NCBI RefSeq assembly: GCF_022811605.1
Contig: NZ_CP094533.1
Location: forward strand, 1,488,001-1,552,000
Reading direction: 5' to 3'
Length of the DNA: 64,000 nucleotides
Source: Agromyces soli
Lineage (GTDB): Bacteria > Actinomycetota > Actinomycetes > Actinomycetales > Microbacteriaceae
Within the stretch, counting starts at the first letter, position 1; each line of letters begins with the position of its first letter. Shown here in pieces: positions 25,596 through 33,806 of the stretch. The notes under the pieces are model-generated. The model saw only the letters and a program-made list of their open reading frames with translations, ran no database searches and was not told the origin of the DNA. The translations under genes and the position numbers were made by a program.

Positions 25596-26291
25596 TCAGT
25601 GCGGCGCGGCGGCGGTGGGATGCGTCGGCGTGGCCGGCTGCGGCGAGGCATCCGCCGGCGGGGCATCCACTGGCGGGGCATCCGCCGGGGTGGCGCTCGC
25701 CGGGCGCCGCTCGCGCACGGCGAAGAGCGGCAGCGTGATCCCGCAGAGCGGGCCGATGAGGATCGCGAACGCGACGGTGCCGAAGCCGACGTCGCCGCCG
25801 AGCAGCCAGCCGATCGCGAGCACGGTCACCTCGACGATGGTGCGCCCCACCCAGATCGGCCAGCCGGTGCGGGCGTGGATGCCCGTCATCAGTCCATCGC
25901 GCGGGCCGGGGCCGAAGCGGCTGCCGATGTAGAGGCCGCTCGCGACGGCGAGCAGCAGCAGGCCGCCCGTGAACAGCAGGATGCGCTGCCAGAGCTCCGG
26001 CGGGGTCTGGATGAGCCAGAGTCCGAGCTCGATGCTCGGCCCGATCAGCAGGATGTTCAGCACGGTGCCGAGCCCGGGGCGCTGGCGCAGCGGGATCCAC
26101 AGCAGCAGCACGAGCAGGCCGACGATGTTCGTGAGCCAGCCGATGCCGATGCCGGTGAGGTGGGAGAGGCCCTGCGCGAAGACCGTCCACGGGTCGACGC
26201 CGAGGGCCGCACGGATCATCATGGCGTCGGCGATGCCGTAGAGGACGAGGCCGATGAGCAGTTGAGGGATCCGGCGGAGCATGAGAGCCAT
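25596..26291 (-). CDS. yczE: YczE/YitT-type membrane protein
   Basis: A 231-residue protein with about five to six helices: LLIGLVLYGIADAMMIRAALGVDPWTVF, the loop SHLTGIGIG, and GLYIGSRFGPGPRDGLMTGI, which is the signature of the YczE/YyaS group. The C-terminus is a long Ala/Pro/Asp tail. YczE is required for surfactin-related functions in Bacillus, but its activity is unresolved. It is divergent from a MocR-type regulator, the known YczR-YczE arrangement. The ATG at 26291 abuts the operator palindrome. Confidence 0.85.
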   Translation of the reverse strand: MALMLRRIPQLLIGLVLYGIADAMMIRAALGVDPWTVFAQGLSHLTGIGIGWLTNIVGLLVLLLWIPLRQRPGLGTVLNILLIGPSIELGLWLIQTPPELWQRILLFTGGLLLLAVASGLYIGSRFGPGPRDGLMTGIHARTGWPIWVGRTIVEVTVLAIGWLLGGDVGFGTVAFAILIGPLCGITLPLFAVRERRPASATPADAPPVDAPPADASPQPATPTHPTAAAPH

Positions 26292-26338
26292 CCAATTCGA
26301 GAATTGGACTGTCGACAAGAGGCCAATTCTCCTAAAGT
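26292..26338. promoter_or_regulatory. MocR (YczR-type) operators and leaderless -10
   Basis: CCAATTC-GA-GAATTGG (26292-26307) abuts the yczE start, and a third CCAATTC lies at 26323-26329, giving direct repeats 31 bp apart as is usual for MocR proteins. TAAAGT (26333-26338) ends seven bases before the MocR ATG and there is no Shine-Dalgarno, so the regulator mRNA is probably leaderless. Confidence 0.75.
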
Positions 26339-26345
26339 GGATCGC

Positions 26346-27806
26346 ATGGCGGATGCCTCGATCAGCGCACGCGCGCTCGTGACCCTGCTCGGCGACTGGC
26401 GCGACGGCGGCACCGGGCCGAGCGGCCCTGCCTACGTCGCCCTCGCCGACCGCGTGCGTCTGCTCGTGCTCGACGGCCGCGTGAGCGTCGGCACCCGGCT
26501 GCCCGCCGAGCGCGAGCTGGCCGAGCGGCTCGGCGCGAGCCGCACCACGGTCGCAGCCGCGTACCGACGGCTGCGCGAGCAGGACCTGCTGCGCAGCCTC
26601 CGCGGCTCGGGCAGCGTCACCCGGCTTCCCGGCGCGCCCGCGGTGCTGCCCGCGCCGCCCGCCGCCGAGCACCTCGACCTGTCGAAGGCCGCACCGCCCG
26701 CCCTGCCCTGGCTCGCCGAGGTGGCCCGCGAGGCCGTCGAGGAGCTGCCCGCCCAGCTCGCCGGCTCGGGCTTCGACCCCGTCGGCCTGCCCGAGCTGCG
26801 GCTCGCGATCGCCGAGCGGTACACCGCCCGCGGGCTGCCCACGGCCCCCGAGCAGGTGATGGTGACGATCGGGGCGCAGCACGCGATCGGGCTGCTCTCG
26901 AAGGTGCTCGTCGGCCGGGGCGACCGCGCCGTCATCGAGGCCCCCACCTACCCGCACGCGTACGAGGCGCTGCGCGCCGCTGGCGCCCGGCTCGTGCCCG
27001 TGCCCGTCGCCCCGCACGACGCGGGCGGGCTCGACGTCGACGACGAGGTGGGTGCGCTCGTCCGCGCCTTCGGCCACGCCAACCCCTCGACGGCATATCT
27101 GATGCCCGACTTCCAGAACCCGACCGGCCGCTCCCTCGACGAGGCGGGCCGCGAGCGGGTGCTCGACGCGGCGGCCCGTCAGGGCGCCGTGATCATCGCC
27201 GACGAGACGACCGCCGAGCTCGACCTCGATCGCGAGGCGGCGCTCCGCCCGTTCGCGGCGTACGGCCCGGCCGGCTCCGCCGTGCTCGTCGGCTCGCTCG
27301 GCAAGACGGCGTGGGGCGGCATCCGCGTCGGCTGGATCCGCGCCGAGCCCGCGCTCATCCGGCGCCTCGTGGCGATCCGCGCGCCGGGCGACCTCGGCAC
27401 GCCCATCCTCGAGCAGCTCATCGCGACCCGGCTGGTGCGCGGCATGGACGAGATCCTCGCGTTCCGCCGCGCCGAGCTCCGCCAAGGCCGTGACCTCCTC
27501 GAAGCGCGGTTGGCCGAGGCGTTCCCGAGCTGGCACGTGCCGCACGTCGACGGCGGCATCGCGACGTGGATCGGCCTCGGCGCGCCGGTCAGCTCGCAGC
27601 TCGCGCTCGCCGCCCGGGCCCAGGGCCTGCTCATCGCAGCCGGCCCCCGCTTCGGCATCGACGGCGCCTTCGAGCGCTACCTGCGGCTGCCGATCTGCCT
27701 GCCGCCCGAGACGATCGACGAGGCGGTGCAGGCGCTCTCGCGGGCCTGGCTCGCCCTGCCGGGCACGGCCGTGCCGGAGGCGGGCCTGCTCGCCGAGGTC
27801 GTCTAG
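26346..27806 (+). CDS. MocR-family PLP-dependent regulator (YczR-like)
   Basis: A 486-residue fusion of a GntR winged helix (RLLVLDGRVSVGTRLPAERELAERLGASRTTVAAAYRRL, about 37-80) with an aminotransferase-like domain. The PLP-binding lysine is K320 in SLGKTAWGGIRVGW; the fold's NPTG (FQNPTGR) and the aspartate in IADETTAE are also visible. The neighbour on the other strand is yczE and CCAATTC boxes lie between them, matching the YczR regulon described for other bacteria. The effector is therefore probably PLP or a related vitamer. Confidence 0.9.
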   Translation: MADASISARALVTLLGDWRDGGTGPSGPAYVALADRVRLLVLDGRVSVGTRLPAERELAERLGASRTTVAAAYRRLREQDLLRSLRGSGSVTRLPGAPAVLPAPPAAEHLDLSKAAPPALPWLAEVAREAVEELPAQLAGSGFDPVGLPELRLAIAERYTARGLPTAPEQVMVTIGAQHAIGLLSKVLVGRGDRAVIEAPTYPHAYEALRAAGARLVPVPVAPHDAGGLDVDDEVGALVRAFGHANPSTAYLMPDFQNPTGRSLDEAGRERVLDAAARQGAVIIADETTAELDLDREAALRPFAAYGPAGSAVLVGSLGKTAWGGIRVGWIRAEPALIRRLVAIRAPGDLGTPILEQLIATRLVRGMDEILAFRRAELRQGRDLLEARLAEAFPSWHVPHVDGGIATWIGLGAPVSSQLALAARAQGLLIAAGPRFGIDGAFERYLRLPICLPPETIDEAVQALSRAWLALPGTAVPEAGLLAEVV

Positions 27807-27986
27807 CGCGAGCCGCGCGCGGGCCGGGTGCGCGCTGAGCCGCGAGGGCCGGCCGCCGACCGGGCGCCGTTCACCGAGCGGACACCGGCCGGACGCGCGC
27901 GCGACACCCGGCGGGCACTCCTGAGCCATCGGGCGCCAGCACGCTGGCGCGGAACCCCCGCCGTCGCGACCCACTGGAGTGCCCGC

Positions 27987-30827
27987 ATGCCCGCTCGTCG
28001 TCCCCTGTCCGCCGCCGCGCTCACCGTGGCGTGCCTGGCCGCCGCCGGGCTCGTGTCGAGCGGCGCGATCGCCGCCGCCGCTGAGCCGTCGGCGCCCGGC
28101 GCCTTCGTGCGCACCGCCACGTACCCCGTCTTCCAGAACGTGCCGGCGGGCGCCGACCCGACCGCCGCCACCGTCGCCGAGATCTCGACGATCACCGACG
28201 ACGGCACCGTCGTCTACACCGACGCCCTCGGCAAGCGGATCGGCTTCCTCGACGTCAGCGACCTGGCGAACCCGGTCGGCTCGGGCACCGTCGAGCTCGC
28301 CGAGCTCGGCCACGCCGACGACCAGCCGACCTCGGTCGCCGCCTACGGCGATTTCGTCCTCGTCGTCATCGACGAGACGGGCGGCGACTTCGTGAACCCG
28401 AAGGGCCGCGTCGACGTGCTCCGGGCGAGCGACCGCACCCTGGTGCGCTCGATCGACCTCGGCGGGCAGCCGGACTCGATCGCGATCTCGAAGGACGGCG
28501 CGTACGCCGCCATCGCGATGGAGAACCAGCGCGACGAGGAGTTCAAGCCCGCCGGCGGCAAGAAGGGCGATCTGCCGCAGCTGCCCGCCGGCTTCGTGCA
28601 GGTGCTCGGCCTCGTCGACCCGGCCGACCCCGTCGCGTGGACGGTCGACGCCGTGCCCTTCGTCGACGAGACCGGCGCCCCGATCCCGGTGATGGCCGCC
28701 GCCGGCCTCGACACCCCGCAGGACCCGGAGCCCGAGTACGTCACGATCAACTCGCGCAACGAGCTCGCCGTGACCCTGCAGGAGAACAACGGCATCGCGA
28801 TCATCGATCTGCCGACGCTCGAGGTCACCCGCGCCTTCTCCGCGGGCTCGGTCGCGGTCAGCGGCATCGACGTCGCGAAGGACGGCCGCATCGACCTCTC
28901 GGGCTCGATCCCCGCGACGCCGCGCGAACCCGACGCCATCGCCTGGATCGGCGACGACCGCCTCGCGACCGCGAACGAGGGCGACTGGAAGGGCGGCACC
29001 CGCGGCTGGACCGTCTTCGACGCCGCCGACGGCGCCGTGGTCTGGGACGCCGGCAACAGCTTCGCGAACCTCGCCGTCCAGCACGGCCTGCACAACGAGG
29101 ACCGCGCGGCGAAGAAGGGCGCGGAGCCCGAGGGCATCTCGGTCGCCGAGTTCGACGGCGTGCCCTACGCCTTCGTCGCGAGCGAGCGCTCGAACTTCGT
29201 CGCCGTGTACGACGTGAGCGACCCGGCATCCCCCGCCTTCAAGCAGCTGCTGTTCTCGACCAACGGGCCGGAGGGCATCCTGCCCGTGCCCGAGCGCGAC
29301 CTCCTCGTCGTGTCGAGCGAGACCGACGACGCCGCGGTCGGCGTGCGCGCCTCGGTGAACCTGTACGCCTTCGGCGAGGCGGCCGCCCACGCGCCCGCCG
29401 GCGCCGCCGCGCAGCCCAGCCTCGTCTCGGACGTCGTCGGCGGCGCGCCGATCGGCTGGTCGGCGCTCGGCGCCCTGGCCGGCCACCCGACGGACGCCTC
29501 CCGCGTGTACGCCGCGAGCGACTCGGTGCTCTCGCCCGCCACGGTGTTCACGGTGGACGTCGCGCAGACCCCGGCGCGGATCACGGGCTCGCTCGCGATC
29601 ACCGAGGGCGGCGCGCCTGCCGCGCTCGACGTCGAGGGCCTGGCGGTCGCCGAGGACGGCGGCTTCTGGCTCGCCGTCGAGGGCGCGACGGGCGCGGGCA
29701 ACGTGCTGAAGCGCACGGATGCCTCGGGCGCCGTCGTCGACAGCTTCCCGCTGCCCGCCGAGATCGCGGCGCACGTCGGCAAGTGGGGCTTCGAGGGCGT
29801 CACGACGACCGGCGCCGGTTTGGACCTCCGGGTCTGGGCGGTGCTGCAGCGGCCGCTGTGGACCGACCCGGCGAACCCCGCGGCGGGCGCCGTCGAGGGC
29901 GACGACGTGGCGCGCATCGGCCGGCTCGACCCGGCGACCGGCGAGTGGAGCTGGTTCGGCTACCGGCTCGAGCACACCGCGGTCGCGGGCGACTGGCTCG
30001 GCCTCTCCGAGATCACCGCGATCGACGACGACACCTTCGCGATCATCGAGCGAGACAAGCTGAACGGCCCGGCCGCGCAGGTCAAGCGGATCACCCGGGT
30101 GGACGTCCCGGCGGACGCCTCGGGCCTCCCCGGTCTCGCCGGGGAGCTGCCGATCCTCGAGAAGTCCACGGCGGTCGACGTGCTGCCGGCGCTCCGCGCC
30201 ACGGGCGGCTGGACGCAGGAGAAGCTCGAGGGCTTCGCGAAGGCGGCCGACGGCGCGCTCTACGCGGTGACCGACAACGACGGGCTGAAGGATGCCACGG
30301 GCGAGACCGTGTTCCTGCGCCTCGGGCAGGCCGACGAGATCTTCCCGGGTGACGAGGAGCCGCAGCCGGGCGAGGCGAGCCTCGTGCTCGGCGCCGCGAA
30401 GGTCGCCGCGGGCGGCACCGTGAGCGTCACGGGCACCGGCTTCGTGCCCGGCGACACCGTGCGCTTCGAGCTGCGCAGCACGCCCGTCGCACTCGGCTCG
30501 GCCGAGGCCGACGAGGCAGGGGCGCTCAGCTTCACGGCGAAGATCCCCGCGACGACCGCGCCCGGCGCGCACCACCTCGTCGCGATCGCGGCGGACGGCA
30601 GCGAGGTCGCAGCCGAGTTGACGGTGACGGCGGCGCCGGGCGGCACGGACGGCGGCACTGATGGCGGAACCGATGGCGGAACCGATGGCGGCACCGACGG
30701 CTCGGGCGACGGCTCGCTCGCGCACACGGGCTTCGACGGCGGCTGGCTCGCCGGCGCCGCGCTCCTCGTCGTGCTCGGCGGCGGTGCCGCGCTCCTCGTC
30801 GCCCGTCGTCGCCGCCGCGAGGCCTGA
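27987..30827 (+). CDS. Cell-wall-anchored phytase-like esterase protein
   Basis: A 946-residue surface protein. Signal peptide (ends about AIAAAAEP), then a beta-propeller region with LDVSDLANPVGS-type repeats (about 40-460), then a phytase-like domain (about 470-790; WGFEGVTTTGAG and DGALYAVTDNDG), an Ig-like domain (LGAAKVAAGGTVSVTGTGFVPGDTVRF) and a linker of five GGTD repeats. It closes with LAHTG, a helix and RRRRREA, a sortase signal variant. It probably acts on the wall surface, perhaps on phosphoesters. A possible 11-bp direct-repeat box (GTTCACC, GGACACC at 27869-27890) lies about 100 bp upstream. A GGAG site precedes the ATG. Confidence 0.82.
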   Translation: MPARRPLSAAALTVACLAAAGLVSSGAIAAAAEPSAPGAFVRTATYPVFQNVPAGADPTAATVAEISTITDDGTVVYTDALGKRIGFLDVSDLANPVGSGTVELAELGHADDQPTSVAAYGDFVLVVIDETGGDFVNPKGRVDVLRASDRTLVRSIDLGGQPDSIAISKDGAYAAIAMENQRDEEFKPAGGKKGDLPQLPAGFVQVLGLVDPADPVAWTVDAVPFVDETGAPIPVMAAAGLDTPQDPEPEYVTINSRNELAVTLQENNGIAIIDLPTLEVTRAFSAGSVAVSGIDVAKDGRIDLSGSIPATPREPDAIAWIGDDRLATANEGDWKGGTRGWTVFDAADGAVVWDAGNSFANLAVQHGLHNEDRAAKKGAEPEGISVAEFDGVPYAFVASERSNFVAVYDVSDPASPAFKQLLFSTNGPEGILPVPERDLLVVSSETDDAAVGVRASVNLYAFGEAAAHAPAGAAAQPSLVSDVVGGAPIGWSALGALAGHPTDASRVYAASDSVLSPATVFTVDVAQTPARITGSLAITEGGAPAALDVEGLAVAEDGGFWLAVEGATGAGNVLKRTDASGAVVDSFPLPAEIAAHVGKWGFEGVTTTGAGLDLRVWAVLQRPLWTDPANPAAGAVEGDDVARIGRLDPATGEWSWFGYRLEHTAVAGDWLGLSEITAIDDDTFAIIERDKLNGPAAQVKRITRVDVPADASGLPGLAGELPILEKSTAVDVLPALRATGGWTQEKLEGFAKAADGALYAVTDNDGLKDATGETVFLRLGQADEIFPGDEEPQPGEASLVLGAAKVAAGGTVSVTGTGFVPGDTVRFELRSTPVALGSAEADEAGALSFTAKIPATTAPGAHHLVAIAADGSEVAAELTVTAAPGGTDGGTDGGTDGGTDGGTDGSGDGSLAHTGFDGGWLAGAALLVVLGGGAALLVARRRRREA

Positions 30828-30853
30828 GCCGCGGCACCCGCTCTCCCTCCGCT

Positions 30854-30889
30854 CGAGTTGCCCGACTTTCATGAAAGTCGGGCAACTCT
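30854..30889. repeat. 36-bp intergenic palindrome, copy 5 (AGTTG type)
   Basis: Half-site CGAGTTGCCCGACTTTCA with only the outermost base pair lost (final T instead of G), leaving 34 bp perfect. It lies 26 bp after the phytase-like gene and between convergent genes. Confidence 0.94.
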
Positions 30890-31042
30890 GTGGGGTGTTG
30901 CGGGCAGGGGAGAGCGGGGCGGCAACGGGGGGATGTCACCGCCCCGACCCCGGCCGGACGGATCCGGCCGCCCGGTCCACCGTGTCGGCGACCGGGAGCG
31001 CAGGGGTTTCGGGGCCCGGGCCGGAGCCCGGGCCCCAGTGAT

Positions 31043-32446
31043 TCAGTTGCGGGCGATGCGACGCCGTCCGACGAGCAGCAGGCCGAGTGCGAGCAGCGCG
31101 AGCGCGGCCCACAGGATCGAGCCGTCGACTCCGGTGCTGGCGAGCCCCGTCTGGCCCTCGGCGGCGACCATCGTCGCGCCTCCGCCGCTGCCGTTCGTGC
31201 CGGCCGGCGTCGACGGGGTGGTCGGCGTGGTCGGCGTCGTGGGCTCAGTCGGGTCGGTCGGGTCGGTCGGGTCCGTCGGGTCCGTGGGATCCGTCGGGTC
31301 CGTCGGGTCGGTCGGGTCCGTGGGATCCGTCGGGTCGACGATCGTCGTCGGCCCGTCCGTCTCGCTGTCCCCGATCACCGAGATGGCGTTGCCGCCGACC
31401 GTGATCGGCAGCGAGAGGCCGGGCACGAGCTGTGTGCCGCCGAGCAGGCCGCCGAGGCCGCTGGTCTCGGCCCCGCTGCCGGAGCCGGTGCCCGTGCCGC
31501 CGGTCACCTCGGTGGAGGCATCCGTCGACTCGCTGTCGCCGACCGCCGAGATGGCGTTGCCACCGACGGTGACCGGGACGCCGACCGAGGGCAGCAGCTG
31601 CGTGCCGCCCAGGATGCCGTCGCTGCCGCTGGTCTCGGCCCCGCTGCCGGAGCCGGTGCCCGTGCCGCCGGTCACCTCGGTGGAGGCATCCGTCGACTCG
31701 CTGTCGCCGACGACACTGATCGCGTTGCCGCCGACCGTGACCGGCACGCCCGCCCCGCCGAGCACCTGGGTGCCGCCGAGGATCGAGTCGTCGCCAGAGG
31801 TCGAGCCGCCCGCGCCCGCGGCCGGTGCGCTGCCCGCGCCCTCCGCGACCGTCGTGCCGGCGCCCTCGGACGAGCTGTCGCCGAGCGCCGAGATGGCGTT
31901 GCCGCCGACCGTGACGGGCACGGCGACGTCGACGAGGCCCTGGGTGCCGCCGAGGATGCCGTCGCTGCCGCTGGTCTCGGCCGGAGCGCTGCCCGCGTCC
32001 GCCGGGGCCTCGGCAGCCGGGGCGACCTCGGTCGTCGGCTCGCTCGTGCTGCTGTCGCCGAGCACGCTGATCGCGTTCCCGCCGACGGTGATCGGCACGT
32101 TCACGTCGACGAGGGCCTGCGTGCCCGAGCCGACCCCGTCGTCGCCGGAGGTGGTGGCCTCCGCGGCGGGTGCCGCGTCGGCCGGGGCCTCCTCGGCGGG
32201 GGCGGCCGGGGCGGCGGGTGCCGTCTCCGTGCTCGCGTCGCTGGAGCTCGAGTCGCCGAGCACGCTGACGGCGTTGCCGCCGAGCGTGATCGGGAGATCG
32301 ATCGAGATGCCGGCCTGGGAGCCGGACAGGATGCCGTCGTCGCCGCTGGTGTCCGCAGCGTGCGCGACGCCGGCGCCGAGGAGCGTGAGCCCCCCGGTGA
32401 CGAGGGTCGCATAGAGCGCCCTCACGGCGAGCCGCTTGAGATTCAT
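31043..32446 (-). CDS. Chaplin-like six-repeat cell-wall protein
   Basis: A 467-residue surface protein. Signal peptide (about 1-30, ending AHA), then six repeats of about 30-55 residues, each with SGDDGILGGTQ and the core VPVTVGGNAISVLGDS, separated by Ala/Thr/Glu-rich linkers. The core resembles the chaplin segment VPVNVCGNSVSVIG but has Gly where chaplins have Cys. Then come about eleven DPT units, TTPT repeats, and the sortase signal LASTG with a helix and RRRIARN. Chaplins form amyloid-like hydrophobic coats in Streptomyces; a similar role is inferred. A strong AGGAG site fixes the start. Confidence 0.85.
   Translation of the reverse strand: MNLKRLAVRALYATLVTGGLTLLGAGVAHAADTSGDDGILSGSQAGISIDLPITLGGNAVSVLGDSSSSDASTETAPAAPAAPAEEAPADAAPAAEATTSGDDGVGSGTQALVDVNVPITVGGNAISVLGDSSTSEPTTEVAPAAEAPADAGSAPAETSGSDGILGGTQGLVDVAVPVTVGGNAISALGDSSSEGAGTTVAEGAGSAPAAGAGGSTSGDDSILGGTQVLGGAGVPVTVGGNAISVVGDSESTDASTEVTGGTGTGSGSGAETSGSDGILGGTQLLPSVGVPVTVGGNAISAVGDSESTDASTEVTGGTGTGSGSGAETSGLGGLLGGTQLVPGLSLPITVGGNAISVIGDSETDGPTTIVDPTDPTDPTDPTDPTDPTDPTDPTDPTDPTEPTTPTTPTTPSTPAGTNGSGGGATMVAAEGQTGLASTGVDGSILWAALALLALGLLLVGRRRIARN
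31461..31711. repeat. 83-bp direct repeat within the chaplin-like gene
   Basis: The same 83 bases occur at 31461-31543 and 31629-31711 without a difference. They encode the linker and repeat end of units 4-6 (about TSG...VGDSESTDASTEVTGG). The 168-bp spacing equals one repeat unit, so this is a recent internal duplication. Confidence 0.85.
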
Positions 32447-32554
32447 GATCAGTTCTCCTGACTGTGTTGGGAATCGACGCCCCGGCGCAGGCCGGAGCGG
32501 AGTGACCGTGTGTCCGCACGCGCGCATGAGCGCGTCGACGGACGACGGTTCCCG

Positions 32555-33685
32555 TCAGTCAGGAGTGGTGTCGGTCTCGAACACGGGAGACGAGGGCAGC
32601 TCGTCGTTCACCGTGCTGAGCGCCAGGGAGGCGTTCGCCTCGTGGCCGACGGCGGCGAAGGCCGCGTCGGAGCTGGTGGATGCCCCGGCTGAACCGGAGC
32701 CCGCGGCGGAACCGCCTGCGGCGCCGCCGAGGGCGGGCGAGAACGGGGCGCCGGGGAACGGTGCGCCCGGCCCGCTCGGGGCGTTCGGCGGCGAGGCGTC
32801 GTGCGGCGCGCGCAGCTGGGCGCCGAGCGCCTCGTCGCTCGTCGAGGGCGTGTCCGTGCCGGCCCGGGCGGGCGGGCCCGAGGCGGTGGCGGCGAGCGCC
32901 GGCGCCGCGGTCGGTGCCTGGCCGCCGGGCGGGGTCGTGATCGTGCCCGGGTCTCCGGGGCCGCCCGGCTCGCCGGGTCCGCCGGGGGCTCCGGGCAGCA
33001 CGGGCACGTTCGGCAGCTGCGGCAGCACGCCGCCGTCGGGCAGTGGCCCGAGCGTGCCGACGACGCCGCCGAGGGTGTCGTCGACCGTGTCGACGACCGG
33101 GATCAGGATGCCGCCGACGGGGGCCGGTCCGAGCAGGCCGCCGACGACGGGGAGCGTGCCGACGAGGTGGTCCACCGCGTCCGTGACGGGCGTCACGACG
33201 CCGCCGACCGTGCCGCCGTTCGCGACGCCGGAGACGGCTCCGCCGACCGAGCCGACGGTGCCGGTGACCGTGTCGTCGACGGTGTCGACGACCTCGTTCG
33301 CGGTCTCGGTGACGGTGTCGACGACGGCCGGAACCTCCTCGACGATCTCGGCGACGGGCGCCGGAGCGACCTCGACGACGGGCTCGAGCACCTGGTTCAC
33401 GGGGGTCGTCACGGTGCCGACGACGCCGTCGAGCGTGTCGCCGACCGCGCCGGTGACGTCGCCCACGGTGCCGAGCACCGAGCCGACGGCGCCGAGCAGG
33501 CCGGAGCCGCTCGAGCTCGACGAACCGCCGTCCGAGGGTGGTGCGGCCTCCTCCGCGGAGGCGCCGGAGGCCCCGGTGAAGAGGGAGATCGCGAGCCAGG
33601 CGGCCGAGACGGCCGCGCCCGCGAGGGCGATTCGGAGCGCAGGGCGCTGCAGCGGCGTTCGCCGTGCAACGACCAGATCGGTCAT
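32555..33685 (-). CDS. Secreted Gly/Val-rich repetitive protein
   Basis: A 376-residue protein with an N-terminal hydrophobic helix (ALAGAAVSAAWLAISLF) and a processing site near ASA. Then comes a region of loosely repeated TVGDVTGAVGDTLDGVVGT and TVDDTVTGTVG units, a collagen-like GAPGGPGEPGGPGDPG stretch and a low-complexity C-terminus. No cell-wall signal is present, so it may be secreted or held by hydrophobic contacts. It lies upstream of, and on the same strand as, the chaplin-like gene, suggesting a shared coat function. A GTG at 33694 is an alternative start. I do not recognise a family. Confidence 0.7.
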   Translation of the reverse strand: MTDLVVARRTPLQRPALRIALAGAAVSAAWLAISLFTGASGASAEEAAPPSDGGSSSSSGSGLLGAVGSVLGTVGDVTGAVGDTLDGVVGTVTTPVNQVLEPVVEVAPAPVAEIVEEVPAVVDTVTETANEVVDTVDDTVTGTVGSVGGAVSGVANGGTVGGVVTPVTDAVDHLVGTLPVVGGLLGPAPVGGILIPVVDTVDDTLGGVVGTLGPLPDGGVLPQLPNVPVLPGAPGGPGEPGGPGDPGTITTPPGGQAPTAAPALAATASGPPARAGTDTPSTSDEALGAQLRAPHDASPPNAPSGPGAPFPGAPFSPALGGAAGGSAAGSGSAGASTSSDAAFAAVGHEANASLALSTVNDELPSSPVFETDTTPD

Positions 33686-33806
33686 TCCGATCACCCCCCG
33701 GTGCAGCCGAACATACGCCCTGAGGATGCCTCAAGCAACCCCCGCGAGCTCGGTATTCAGCGAACCGTGACCTTTCCGATCGAATCTGACTGCGAGAATC
33801 GTGCCC

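Noticed and set aside
25596-30872. A 1758-codon open frame on the minus strand
   Set aside because: Most of it is antisense to the phytase-like and MocR genes and it is Arg/Gly/Asp-rich noise; only its last 231 codons (YczE) are real.
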